A stretch of 64,000 nucleotides of DNA from Evansella halocellulosilytica. Lineage in GTDB: Bacteria > Bacillota > Bacilli > Bacillales > Salisediminibacteriaceae. The notes beneath the pieces are model-generated. The model saw nothing but the letters and a program-made list of their open reading frames with translations, did no database searches and was not told the origin of the DNA. The stretch's first letter is position 1; each line of letters starts with the position of its first letter. The DNA lies in NCBI RefSeq assembly GCF_002335745.1, contig NZ_NIST01000001.1, forward strand, positions 2,615,203 through 2,679,202, in the 5' to 3' direction. Shown in pieces: positions 44,007 to 52,375 of this stretch. A program made the position numbers and the translations under genes.

Positions 44007-44564
44007 ATGAAAAATGCTTATTTAACTAGTCACTTTCCTTTTATATCTAATATTTTATTTAGTCTGTCATTTGCAATATATTCTGGGAGAAACATCATTC
44101 AATATTTACATACGATTGGGTTATACGAAGGAATGGTTGAATTCTTTTCAGAAAGAGGAATCCATTTAGCGTTACTTTTTTTGCTATGGCTCTTTTTCTT
44201 TATGTTATTTTCAGCCCTTAAGTTAATTGCTGATACGGTAAATGAATTGTCACTGTTATTTTTCTCTAACGATCATGAAGGAGTTGGATTAAAAAACATT
44301 CGTGGAGGGGCATGGATTTTTCTATTAGGCGGAGTGTTATCTGTCTTTGGCGTATTTCACATTTATGTGATCGTTCTTATATTTGGTGTTACATGCATCG
44401 TTTATTTTATTTTTTTCGTTTATAGAGTGAGCGAATCGATTTCCGCTGGCGCTTTAATAGGGATGATCTTCTTTCTCATCTTTTTTTGGTTTTCATTTGG
44501 GTTAGCCGTTACTTATGCACTCGTAAAACTATATAACAGTATTTTAGCTAGCTTACCGATATAA
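44007..44564 (+). CDS. YufK/DUF5366 family membrane protein
   Basis: This 185-residue protein has five or six membrane segments. The N-terminus KNAYLTSHFPFISNILFSLS and the GLYEGMVEFFSERGIHL loop (about 38-54) match what I recall of B. subtilis YufK. Later segments include GGAWIFLLGGVLSVFGVFHI and LIGMIFFLIFFWFSFGLAV. The function is unknown. ATG 44007 follows TAGGAG. It is convergent with a penicillin-binding protein gene and shares a bidirectional terminator with it. Confidence 0.78.
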   Translation: MKNAYLTSHFPFISNILFSLSFAIYSGRNIIQYLHTIGLYEGMVEFFSERGIHLALLFLLWLFFFMLFSALKLIADTVNELSLLFFSNDHEGVGLKNIRGGAWIFLLGGVLSVFGVFHIYVIVLIFGVTCIVYFIFFVYRVSESISAGALIGMIFFLIFFWFSFGLAVTYALVKLYNSILASLPI

Positions 44565-44589
44565 TCGATTGTTTTTATTATAATTGAAG

Positions 44590-44634
44590 GAAGGGCTGTT
44601 TAACATGTGAGGCACACGTATTGGACAGCCCTTC
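44590..44634. terminator. bidirectional terminator
   Basis: The perfect ten-base stem GAAGGGCTGT/ACAGCCCTTC lies between the convergent YufK-like and PBP genes. Confidence 0.75.
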
Positions 44635-44650
44635 ACTGTAGCTTTACTTG

Positions 44651-46519
44651 TTATTCAATATTTTCCATGATTCTTCGCCACAATTGTGTATGATAATTGC
44701 CGTCACTTGCGTATCGAATCGAATTGTTCTCGTCTGTACCTAACCACAAACCAGTCGTATAAGTACTAGAAGATCCGACAAACCAAAGGTCATTGTATTC
44801 GTTCGTCGTCCCCGTTTTCCCACCTAGGTAGCCACTTGTGGTGAAATTTGCTCTTCGTCCAGTTCCTTCTGTGACGACTCGAGTCATCATTTTTCTTATT
44901 TGTTCAACTGTTTGTATACTCCAAATGTCTTTTTCTTTTTGATTCCAAGAGTATATGACATTTCCATTTTTATCAGTCACTTCCCGGATAGCCTTAGGTG
45001 AATGATACGTTCCGTCAGTTGAAAATACAGAATATGCTTGTGTCATTTCGAGAACGGATACGCCATGTGTAAAGCCTCCGAGTGCTGCAGGAAGCGTATG
45101 ATCCTCCGCAGTGATCTTTGAAAAATCAAACATATCGATATAGGAAAAAGAGGTACTAATACCTGTCATGTCAAACATTCTAACGGCAGCAGTATTATAT
45201 GAATGTTTAAACGCTTCCTCCATTAATACGTTGCCATATACTGCACCACCATAGTTTTTCGGGGAATATCCGCCGCGATTAAAAGGTGATGCATCAACGA
45301 CGGCCTTTTCATTTGTATTCGTTTTTTCAATAAACGGTGCAAACACGAGAAGAGGTTTAATTGCAGAACCAGGCTGACGGTACGCTTGAAAGCCCCGATG
45401 AAAATTAAATTTTCGATAGTTTTTTCCTCCAGTAATCGCGACAATTTCATTTTGCTGGTGATCAATAATCGTTGCAGCTCCTTGCAGCTGACCTTCCCCT
45501 AAAAATTGATTAATATTGCTGACTGCTGTTTGTTGAACGACTGGGTCGAGCGAAGTATGTATCGTTATTCCTTGGGTAAATATTTCGTTTACTCGATTAT
45601 TCAATCGTTCTTCTATTTCTTGTTTAGCTTCAGCAGAAGATGCACTTTTAAGCTTTTCGTAATACCTTTCGTGTTCAGCGACGAGATTAGTAAATTCGTC
45701 GTAAACATAAGTTACATAATCAGGGTATTTATCGATCCTTTCATAACGTTCAATCATAATCTTCGCCTCTAAAGCATCTTCATATTCACCTAAGTCAATG
45801 ACGTCCATTTCTAACATTTTCGCTAATATCCATTCTTTTCGTTCGTGTGTCTTTTCAATATTGACAAAAGGGTCAAATAAGTGTGGGCGATTCGGAATTG
45901 CACATAAAAAGGCAGCCTCACTTAACGTTAGTTCACTTGCACGTTTATTAAAATATAATTTGGCAGCTGCTTCAATTCCGTAAGCACCATTTTGAAAATA
46001 AATCGCATTAACATACAGCTCAATAATCTCTTCTTTTGTAAAATGACGCTCAAGCTGATAAGCATAGATCAATTCAGTTAATTTACGTTCATACGTTTGG
46101 TCATGTGTTAAAAATATGTTTCGTACTAACTGTTGGGTAACTGTACTGCCGCCTTGCTCAATCGACTGATTGCTTAAATTTACGAGTAGAGCTCTTGCCA
46201 TGCCTTGAACATCAAATCCTTGGTGTTCATAAAACGATTGATCTTCAGCAGCTAAAAGAGCATCAATGACGACTTGAGGGATCTCGTCAAAAGACAAATG
46301 AATTCGATTTTCTCCGTTATATATATCTGAAATGACGTCTCCGTGACGGTCGTAAATCACACTATTCTCCTTTAAATCAATATTGTGAATATCAATCTCT
46401 TCATCTAAAAAACTGTGAAATGATTGTGCATGTTCGACCTCTTGAGCTGTAAATAAAAATAATACTGTAAAACAACTAATGAATAATAAAACAAAAAAAC
46501 TACCGAATAATCCGCGCAT
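44651..46519 (-). CDS. class A penicillin-binding protein (PBP1A family)
   Basis: This 622-residue bifunctional peptidoglycan synthase has one N-terminal membrane anchor. The GT51 transglycosylase domain (about 60-230) has EDQSFYEHQGFD and GGSTVTQQLVRN. The transpeptidase domain (about 320-600) has SxxK in PGSAIKPL, SxN in HSYNTAAV and KTG in GGKTGTTNEY. It is shorter than most PBP1s and ends soon after the transpeptidase domain, so it lacks C-terminal extensions, as in PbpF-like minor enzymes. It is divergent from prkA; a sporulation or germination link is possible but not shown. Confidence 0.92.
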   Translation of the reverse strand: MRGLFGSFFVLLFISCFTVLFLFTAQEVEHAQSFHSFLDEEIDIHNIDLKENSVIYDRHGDVISDIYNGENRIHLSFDEIPQVVIDALLAAEDQSFYEHQGFDVQGMARALLVNLSNQSIEQGGSTVTQQLVRNIFLTHDQTYERKLTELIYAYQLERHFTKEEIIELYVNAIYFQNGAYGIEAAAKLYFNKRASELTLSEAAFLCAIPNRPHLFDPFVNIEKTHERKEWILAKMLEMDVIDLGEYEDALEAKIMIERYERIDKYPDYVTYVYDEFTNLVAEHERYYEKLKSASSAEAKQEIEERLNNRVNEIFTQGITIHTSLDPVVQQTAVSNINQFLGEGQLQGAATIIDHQQNEIVAITGGKNYRKFNFHRGFQAYRQPGSAIKPLLVFAPFIEKTNTNEKAVVDASPFNRGGYSPKNYGGAVYGNVLMEEAFKHSYNTAAVRMFDMTGISTSFSYIDMFDFSKITAEDHTLPAALGGFTHGVSVLEMTQAYSVFSTDGTYHSPKAIREVTDKNGNVIYSWNQKEKDIWSIQTVEQIRKMMTRVVTEGTGRRANFTTSGYLGGKTGTTNEYNDLWFVGSSSTYTTGLWLGTDENNSIRYASDGNYHTQLWRRIMENIE

Positions 46520-46574
46520 ATGTATGTCAACTCACATCGTTGTAATTTTTATTATTTTCAAAAGTCCCTGATCA

Positions 46575-46615
46575 GACAAAAGGAGCATATCCGACTGAGT
46601 TATGCTTCTTTTGTC
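46575..46615. other. 15-bp stem hairpin between divergent genes
   Basis: GACAAAAGGAGCATA pairs with TATGCTTCTTTTGTC (one mismatch) in the region between the PBP gene and prkA, where no transcript should end. It may be a leader structure of the PBP gene, an operator, or the relic of an earlier terminator. The rest of the 332-base gap shows no gene. Confidence 0.5.
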
Positions 46616-46851
46616 GTGTTCATCACTGCTGTTAGAAGGGACAAATATACTATTATTTTACTTTAATTAGAAGAAGTAGGAAAGTATTCTTTTATAGTTG
46701 TTAAATAAATCTGTTTGCATTCGAACCTTGAGATATGGAATTACGCAAGTCATAAAGTGGCTTAAAAGGAATAGAATCATCTTATGGGTGAATGCATATG
46801 ATGGAACATGGATGTCTTAAAAGGAACCATTGGTGTTGGGAGGAGGAGCAT

Positions 46852-48750
46852 ATGAACATATTAAATAATATTCAACGCCACCGAGAAGAAGAAGAAAGAC
46901 TGAAATGGGAAGGGACATTCGCAGAGTATTTAGAGATTTTACGCGAACGACCGGAAGTGGCTCAGACAGCTCACTCCCGTATTTATAACATGATCAAAGA
47001 TGCGGGTGTTGAAGAAACTTCTGATGGAAAAAAACGATATCGTTTTTTTGAAGATCAAATTTACGGTTTGGAAGATGCAATGGAACGTTTAGTGGAAGAG
47101 TATTTTCATTCTGCGGCAAGACGGCTAGATGTGAAAAAACGTATCCTACTATTAATGGGGCCTGTCAGCGGAGGGAAGTCAACAATTGTTACAATGCTAA
47201 AAAGAGGGCTGGAACGTTATTCACGTACAGACCGAGGAGCAGTTTATGCGATTAAAGGATGTCCAATGCACGAAGACCCACTGCATCTCATTCCACATCA
47301 TATGAGGAAAGATTTTTATGACGAATTCGGAATACGAATTGAAGGGAACTTATCTCCTTTAAATATGATGAGACTTGAAAAAGAGTATGGCGGAAGAATT
47401 GAAGATGTCATCATTGAACGTGTCTTTTTGTCAGAAGACCGCCGTGTAGGGGTTGGGACATTCAGTCCATCAGATCCGAAATCACAAGACATTGCGGACC
47501 TAACCGGAAGCATTGACTTTTCAACGATTGCCGAATACGGTTCAGAATCAGATCCGAGAGCTTATCGATTTGATGGAGAGTTAAATAAAGCAAATCGCGG
47601 ACTGATGGAATTTCAGGAGATGCTAAAATGTGATGAAAAGTTTTTATGGCACCTTCTGTCTTTGACACAAGAAGGGAATTTCAAAGCAGGAAGGTTTGCG
47701 CTCATTAGTGCGGATGAGATGATTGTCGCCCATACGAATGAAGCTGAGTATAAGTCTTTTATTTCAAATAAGAAAAACGAAGCACTTCACTCAAGAATTA
47801 TTGTGATGCCGATTCCTTATAATTTAAAGGTGAGTGAAGAAGAGAGAATCTATGAAAAAATGATTAAAGAAAGTGATATTTCCGATGTTCATATTGCCCC
47901 CCATGCATTAAAAGTTGCGGCGATTTTTACCGTCTTAACGCGACTGAAGGATTCAAAGAAAAATGGTGTGGATATTTTGAAAAAGTTAAAGCTTTATGAT
48001 GGGCAAAGTGTTGAAGGATTTAATTCACAAGATGTTGAAGAATTAAAGCTTGAATTTCCAGATGAAGGGATGGAAGGAATTGATCCGAGATATGTCATAA
48101 ATCGGATTTCATCAGCTATCATTCGTAAAGAATTAACTGCAATTAATGCTCTTGACGTATTAAGGTCGATAAAAGATGGGCTAGACCAGCATGCCTCCAT
48201 CTCAAAAGAAGACCGTGAAAGGTATTTAAACTTTATTTCAATTGCAAGAAAAGAGTATGATGAGATCGCCAAAAAGGAAGTGCAGAAAGCGTTTGTTTAT
48301 TCATACGAAGAGTCTGCTAAAACATTAATGGATAATTATTTAGACAATGTTGAAGCTTATTGTAATAAAAATAAATTACGAGATCCGTTAACGGGTGAGG
48401 AGATGAACCCGGATGAAAAGCTGATGCGCTCAATTGAAGAGCAGATTGGGATATCTGAAAATGCGAAAAAAGCATTCAGAGAGGAAATATTAATCCGAAT
48501 ATCTGCTTATGCAAGAAAAGGAAAGAAATTTGATTATAATTCACATGAACGCTTAAGAGAAGCCATTCAGAAAAAGTTATTTGCTGACTTAAAAGATGTC
48601 GTAAAAATTACGACATCGACAAAAACGCCAGATGAAAATCAATTGAAGAAAATTAATGAAGTCATTGCTCGTCTTATTGATGAACACGGATATAACTCGG
48701 TTTCCGCCAATGATTTGCTTAAGTATGTTGGAAGTCTGTTAAACCGCTAA
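46852..48750 (+). CDS. prkA: PrkA serine protein kinase/AAA+ protein
   Basis: This 632-residue protein has the N-terminal AAA+ ATPase region with Walker A GPVSGGKST (about 104-112) and a C-terminal PrkA-type domain. Length and N-terminus (IQRHREEEERLKWEGTFAEY) match B. subtilis PrkA, a sporulation and transition-phase protein first described as a kinase and later as an ATP-dependent protease-like factor. The frame opens at 46792, but ATG 46852 follows GGGAGGAGGAG. In B. subtilis it is followed directly by yhbH; here a signal peptidase gene lies between. Confidence 0.95.
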   Translation: MNILNNIQRHREEEERLKWEGTFAEYLEILRERPEVAQTAHSRIYNMIKDAGVEETSDGKKRYRFFEDQIYGLEDAMERLVEEYFHSAARRLDVKKRILLLMGPVSGGKSTIVTMLKRGLERYSRTDRGAVYAIKGCPMHEDPLHLIPHHMRKDFYDEFGIRIEGNLSPLNMMRLEKEYGGRIEDVIIERVFLSEDRRVGVGTFSPSDPKSQDIADLTGSIDFSTIAEYGSESDPRAYRFDGELNKANRGLMEFQEMLKCDEKFLWHLLSLTQEGNFKAGRFALISADEMIVAHTNEAEYKSFISNKKNEALHSRIIVMPIPYNLKVSEEERIYEKMIKESDISDVHIAPHALKVAAIFTVLTRLKDSKKNGVDILKKLKLYDGQSVEGFNSQDVEELKLEFPDEGMEGIDPRYVINRISSAIIRKELTAINALDVLRSIKDGLDQHASISKEDRERYLNFISIARKEYDEIAKKEVQKAFVYSYEESAKTLMDNYLDNVEAYCNKNKLRDPLTGEEMNPDEKLMRSIEEQIGISENAKKAFREEILIRISAYARKGKKFDYNSHERLREAIQKKLFADLKDVVKITTSTKTPDENQLKKINEVIARLIDEHGYNSVSANDLLKYVGSLLNR

Positions 48751-48764
48751 TCAAGAATTATGAT

Positions 48765-48802
48765 GAGACAGCTAGTACATGGTCGTATTAGCTGTCTCTA
48801 TT
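48765..48802 (+). terminator. prkA terminator
   Basis: GAGACAGCTA pairs with TAGCTGTCTC around a 14-base loop, followed by TATTTC, 14 bases after the stop codon. Confidence 0.85.
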
Positions 48803-48982
48803 TCAATTGGAAGTCCAATTCAATGTGAGCCCATTTTATTTTAGAAGGGATTATCGAAATGGAGTTGTCCACATTGTTACAAATGATTTACATTTTTTAC
48901 AAATGCTCAAAGTTGGTTTAAGTGGTTCCCGTATTGGCTATATTTTTAAATATAGAACTGAATAATACGGAGGAGAACCGAG

Positions 48983-49579
48983 ATGAACTATCAAGATGTC
49001 ATAAGTAGGGAATATAGATCTCCAGAGAAGAAAAAAAGCTGGAAACGAGAATTATGGAGTTGGATGAAAACTATCGCAATCGTTCTCATTTTGGTTATAG
49101 TTGTCCGCGGTTTTGTTTTCACCAATTATATTGTATACGGCCAGTCGATGATGCCGACGATCAATGACGGAGAACGGATTATCGTGAATAAAATCGGATA
49201 TGAAATCCAAGAGCCAGACAGGTTTGATTTAATTATTTTCCATGCTACAGAAGAAACTGATTATATTAAACGTGTCATCGGTTTACCAGGAGATCATATT
49301 GCTTATGAAGATGATACACTGCTTGTAAATGGTGAAGCATTCGATGAAGATTTTTTAATGCATTATAAAGAAGAACATGTTGACAACATTTATACTGATA
49401 ATTTTACGCTTGAAGATATTACTGGTTATGCGACTGTACCTGAAGGGCATGTGTTTGTATTAGGAGATAACCGTCAAAACAGTGTTGACAGTCGACAGAT
49501 TGGCTTTGTTGAGCTTGAAGATATTGTTGGAAAAGCGAATATGGCTTACTGGCCACCGAAAAACTTTAGGTTATTTTGA
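48983..49579 (+). CDS. lepB: signal peptidase I
   Basis: This 198-residue type I signal peptidase cuts signal peptides from secreted proteins outside the membrane. It has one N-terminal membrane anchor (IAIVLILVIVVRGFVF, about 31-46). The catalytic Ser is in GQSMMPTIND (about 55), the catalytic Lys in DYIKRVIGLPGD (about 94), and box E GDNRQNSVDSRQIG (about 163-176) follows. ATG 48983 lies behind CGGAGGAG. A cluster of repeats separates the gene from its terminator at 50040. Its position between prkA and yhbH differs from B. subtilis. Confidence 0.93.
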   Translation: MNYQDVISREYRSPEKKKSWKRELWSWMKTIAIVLILVIVVRGFVFTNYIVYGQSMMPTINDGERIIVNKIGYEIQEPDRFDLIIFHATEETDYIKRVIGLPGDHIAYEDDTLLVNGEAFDEDFLMHYKEEHVDNIYTDNFTLEDITGYATVPEGHVFVLGDNRQNSVDSRQIGFVELEDIVGKANMAYWPPKNFRLF

Positions 49580-49599
49580 TTGAACAAAATAATTAGCGA

Positions 49600-50025
49600 T
49601 GCATTCCCCTTCAAAATCTTCGATTTAGTTGGAGAGGTTCACCAGTTACCGGGACTGGCCGTTTCGTTATCGTTACAAAATAGCGACATAGGTCTAAGGG
49701 AATCACGTATAGGCAGTGACATTGCCGGACATAGGTCCAGTTTGTCCGCACAAAAGGGGATCAGGCATAGGCTGCGAGGAGTGTGGCCAAGAGGTTCGTT
49801 ATCTCTCCTGAAATGCGTTATTTTAAAAGCAAGCCAATGGATCCGTTATGCAGTAAAAAAGCAACTCAAAACGGATGGTTAAGCGTAAATGAGGAACTCA
49901 CTGTCCTCCAACATGACGAAACAATGAATATATTAGGAAATAACGGATCGTATGTCCCACAAAAGGGAATCACGCATAAGTAGCGACGTTACCGGACATG
50001 AGATCCGCTATCCCTCAATTAAAAA
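49600..50025. repeat. degenerate repeat cluster after lepB
   Basis: No credible gene is seen. AAGGGAATCACGTATAGGCA (about 49697) and AAGGGAATCACGCATAAGTA (about 49965) begin two similar blocks, each leading into GTGACATTGCCGGACATAGG or CGACGTTACCGGACATGAG. ATCCGTTAT and AACGGATC recur between them. GATTTAGTTGGAGAGGTTC is shared with 38926. The cluster sits between the lepB stop codon and terminator. Confidence 0.65.
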
Positions 50026-50039
50026 TAGCCAAGAAGCTC

Positions 50040-50069
50040 AAAAGCACTGATTTCTTCAGTGCTTTTATT
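50040..50069 (+). terminator. intrinsic terminator
   Basis: AAAAGCACTGA pairs with CAGTGCTTTT and is followed by ATTTAT. It is probably the original lepB terminator. Confidence 0.8.
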
Positions 50070-50395
50070 TATGAGTAGTGCTACCTTATTTCTTATCCTC
50101 CATATACCGCTACGTACCTAACTTGTCCAAACGTTAAAACTGAATTTCCACAGAAAGCTTGTACATTTATCGATAATTTTTGTCAACTAGAAGAAGTCTT
50201 TGCATAGGATAAAGTAAGCTATTTTAATACTACAATTATCTTAAACACACTAAAGTATTAAAGTGGAGGTTTGCTAAATTTTTGTGAGAGACGGTTATTG
50301 CTCGTTGACAATCTTTTGCCAAACATGTCGTCATCGTTAATGTATGTCGGTTATGTCATTTTGTGCTAGTTCAAATTAAAAAGGAGGGAAGACAC

Positions 50396-51562
50396 ATGAA
50401 AAGTAGTGCAGGTAAGAATTATGTTGTCTCGCAAGATAACTGGTCCCTCCATCGAAAAGGACATCAAGATCAACAACGTCATCAGGAAAAAGTTCAAGAT
50501 GCCATTAATCAGAACTTGCCCGACCTGGTCAGTGAAGAAAATATCATCATGTCCAATGGGCGCGATGTCATTAAAATACCAATTCGCTCATTAGATGAAT
50601 ACAAAATTCGTTACAATTACGATAAGAACAAACACGTCGGCCAAGGAGACGGGGATAGTGATATTGGGGACGTTGTTGCGCGGGATGGAACGCCTGAAAA
50701 TGGTGCTGGAAAAGGTCAGGGAGCAGGAGACCAAGCAGGAGAAGACTATTATGAAGCGGAAGTATCACTAGCGGAATTAGAAAATATTCTCTTTCAGGAG
50801 CTGGAGCTGCCGAATTTACAACAAAAAGAGGAAGACAATATCGTCGTAGAGGATATTGAATTTAACGATATTCGAAAAAAAGGGTTAATGGGAAACATCG
50901 ATAAACGTCAAACGATATTACAGGCGCTAAAACGTAACGCGATGGAAGGAAAACCAGGTGTAGCACCGATTTATAATGATGATTTACGGTTCAAAACATG
51001 GGAAGAAAAGGTGAAGCCAGAATCTAAAGCGGTCGTTTTAGCAATGATGGATACATCTGGTTCGATGGGACGCTGGGAGAAATTTATGGCTAGAAGCTTT
51101 TTCTTTTGGATGACTCGCTTCTTAAGAACAAAATACGAAACAGTAGATATTGAATTCATTGCTCATCATACAGAGGCAAAGGTTGTATCAGAAGAAGACT
51201 TCTTTATGAAAGGAGAAAGCGGTGGAACAATTTGTTCGTCGGTTTATCGAAAAGCATTAGAAATGATCGACTCAACATATTCACCCGAACGTTATAACAT
51301 TTACCCATTCCACTTTTCTGACGGGGACAATTTGACGTCCGACAACCAGCGCTGTTTATCACTTGTTAAGATGATTATGGAAAGATCAAGTATGTTTGGC
51401 TACGGCGAAGTGAATCAGTATAATCGCCCGTCAACATTAATGAGTGTATATAAAAACATTAATGATCCTAGGTTCAGACATTACGTATTACGTGAGAAAG
51501 GTGATGTGTATCAAGCATTAAAATGGTTCTTTAGAAATGAAGAAGAATCGCTCGTTCATTAA
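50396..51562 (+). CDS. yhbH: YhbH sporulation protein (DUF444)
   Basis: This 388-residue soluble protein of the YhbH/YeaH family has a charged N-terminus, a Gly-rich linker ([15 protein letters not shown], about 108-122) and a von Willebrand A-like domain with the metal site MMDTSGSMG (about 217-225). PrkA and YhbH families are genetically linked across bacteria and probably work together. The frame opens at 50363, but ATG 50396 follows AAGGAGGG. Its final 148 bases are duplicated 4.2 kb downstream at 55599, flanking an inserted island. The gene itself is intact and ends in TAA, while the downstream copy ends in TAG. Confidence 0.95.
   Translation: MKSSAGKNYVVSQDNWSLHRKGHQDQQRHQEKVQDAINQNLPDLVSEENIIMSNGRDVIKIPIRSLDEYKIRYNYDKNKHVGQGDGDSDIGDVVARDGTPENGAGKGQGAGDQAGEDYYEAEVSLAELENILFQELELPNLQQKEEDNIVVEDIEFNDIRKKGLMGNIDKRQTILQALKRNAMEGKPGVAPIYNDDLRFKTWEEKVKPESKAVVLAMMDTSGSMGRWEKFMARSFFFWMTRFLRTKYETVDIEFIAHHTEAKVVSEEDFFMKGESGGTICSSVYRKALEMIDSTYSPERYNIYPFHFSDGDNLTSDNQRCLSLVKMIMERSSMFGYGEVNQYNRPSTLMSVYKNINDPRFRHYVLREKGDVYQALKWFFRNEEESLVH
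51414..51561 (+). repeat. 148-bp direct repeat, left copy (yhbH 3' end)
   Basis: These 148 bases recur at 55599-55746 with one mismatch (51421 T against C at 55606). The copies are 4185 bases apart and bracket the peptide/ABC island. Confidence 0.97.
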
Positions 51563-51591
51563 GTAGAGTAAATAAGGGGAAGTGTATATAA

Positions 51592-51623
51592 AAAATGTGC
51601 GGGGGTAGGTCCCGCACATTTTT
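51592..51623. terminator. bidirectional terminator
   Basis: The perfect 12-base stem AAAATGTGCGGG/CCCGCACATTTT has T-runs on both strands. It ends yhbH and the convergent ABC operon. Confidence 0.92.
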
Positions 51624-51679
51624 GTATTAAGTGCTTATACTTTTGTTTATGCAAAAGGGTTGATTATTAAACAGTGGAC

Positions 51680-52375
51680 TTACAACTTAACACTTTGTTT
51701 TTCCGCTGGAAAATTGGCTAATTTGCCATGCTTTAATAGTACTGTTTTTTGACCGTAAGAGAGAATGTCATGATCATGTGTAACAAGGATAATGCTTTTT
51801 CCCTTCTCGTTTAATTTCTGTAATAGTTCCATTATTTGATTTCGATTCGGTTCATCTAAATTACCTGTGGGTTCGTCACAAATGATTAAGCTTGGGTCAT
51901 TAAGTAATGCTCTTGCAATCGCCACACGCTGCTTCTCTCCACCTGAAACCTGGGATGGCATATGATGCATCCGCTCAGATAGTCCAACCAGATGAAGCAG
52001 TTCTTCTCCTTTTTGCAGCAAATTCCTTTTATTTTCGTATGGAACAAGTGGGAGGATCACATTTAGCAATGCATCAAATTGTTCAAATAAACGATAATCT
52101 TGATAAATAAATCCGATATTATTTCTGCGAAAAGTGAGCATGTCCTCCTCAGGTGATTTCATGATATGAAAATCATCTAGTACGATCTCGCTTCCCGGAT
52201 CAGGACGATTAATCCCTGCAATACACTGTAATAATGTTGACTTCCCAGAACCAGATGGTCCTACAATTGTGAGCCATTCACCACTCTTCATAGAAAAATC
52301 AATATTTTTTAGAATATGAAGCTTTTCTGCCGATGTCTCATACGTTTTATTAACATTTTTTACAACGATTTTCAT
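51680..52375 (-). CDS. ABC transporter ATP-binding protein
   Basis: This 231-residue LolD/MacB-type ATPase has Walker [10 protein letters not shown] (about 36-44), Q-loop [10 protein letters not shown] (about 88), signature VSGGEKQR (about 141), Walker B LIICDEP (about 162) and switch VTHDHD (about 195). ATG 52375 overlaps the stop codon of the permease gene (ATGA), so the two are translationally coupled; the frame from 52414 is an extension inside the permease gene. It powers the adjacent FtsX/MacB-like permease, probably to export the island's secreted protein or to protect from it. That role is inferred from context. Confidence 0.93.
   Translation of the reverse strand: MKIVVKNVNKTYETSAEKLHILKNIDFSMKSGEWLTIVGPSGSGKSTLLQCIAGINRPDPGSEIVLDDFHIMKSPEEDMLTFRRNNIGFIYQDYRLFEQFDALLNVILPLVPYENKRNLLQKGEELLHLVGLSERMHHMPSQVSGGEKQRVAIARALLNDPSLIICDEPTGNLDEPNRNQIMELLQKLNEKGKSIILVTHDHDILSYGQKTVLLKHGKLANFPAEKQSVKL

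Noticed and set aside
49580..49983. Frames of 100 and 66 residues directly after lepB
   Set aside because: They overlap degenerate repeats, start without ribosome binding sites and have no recognisable protein features.
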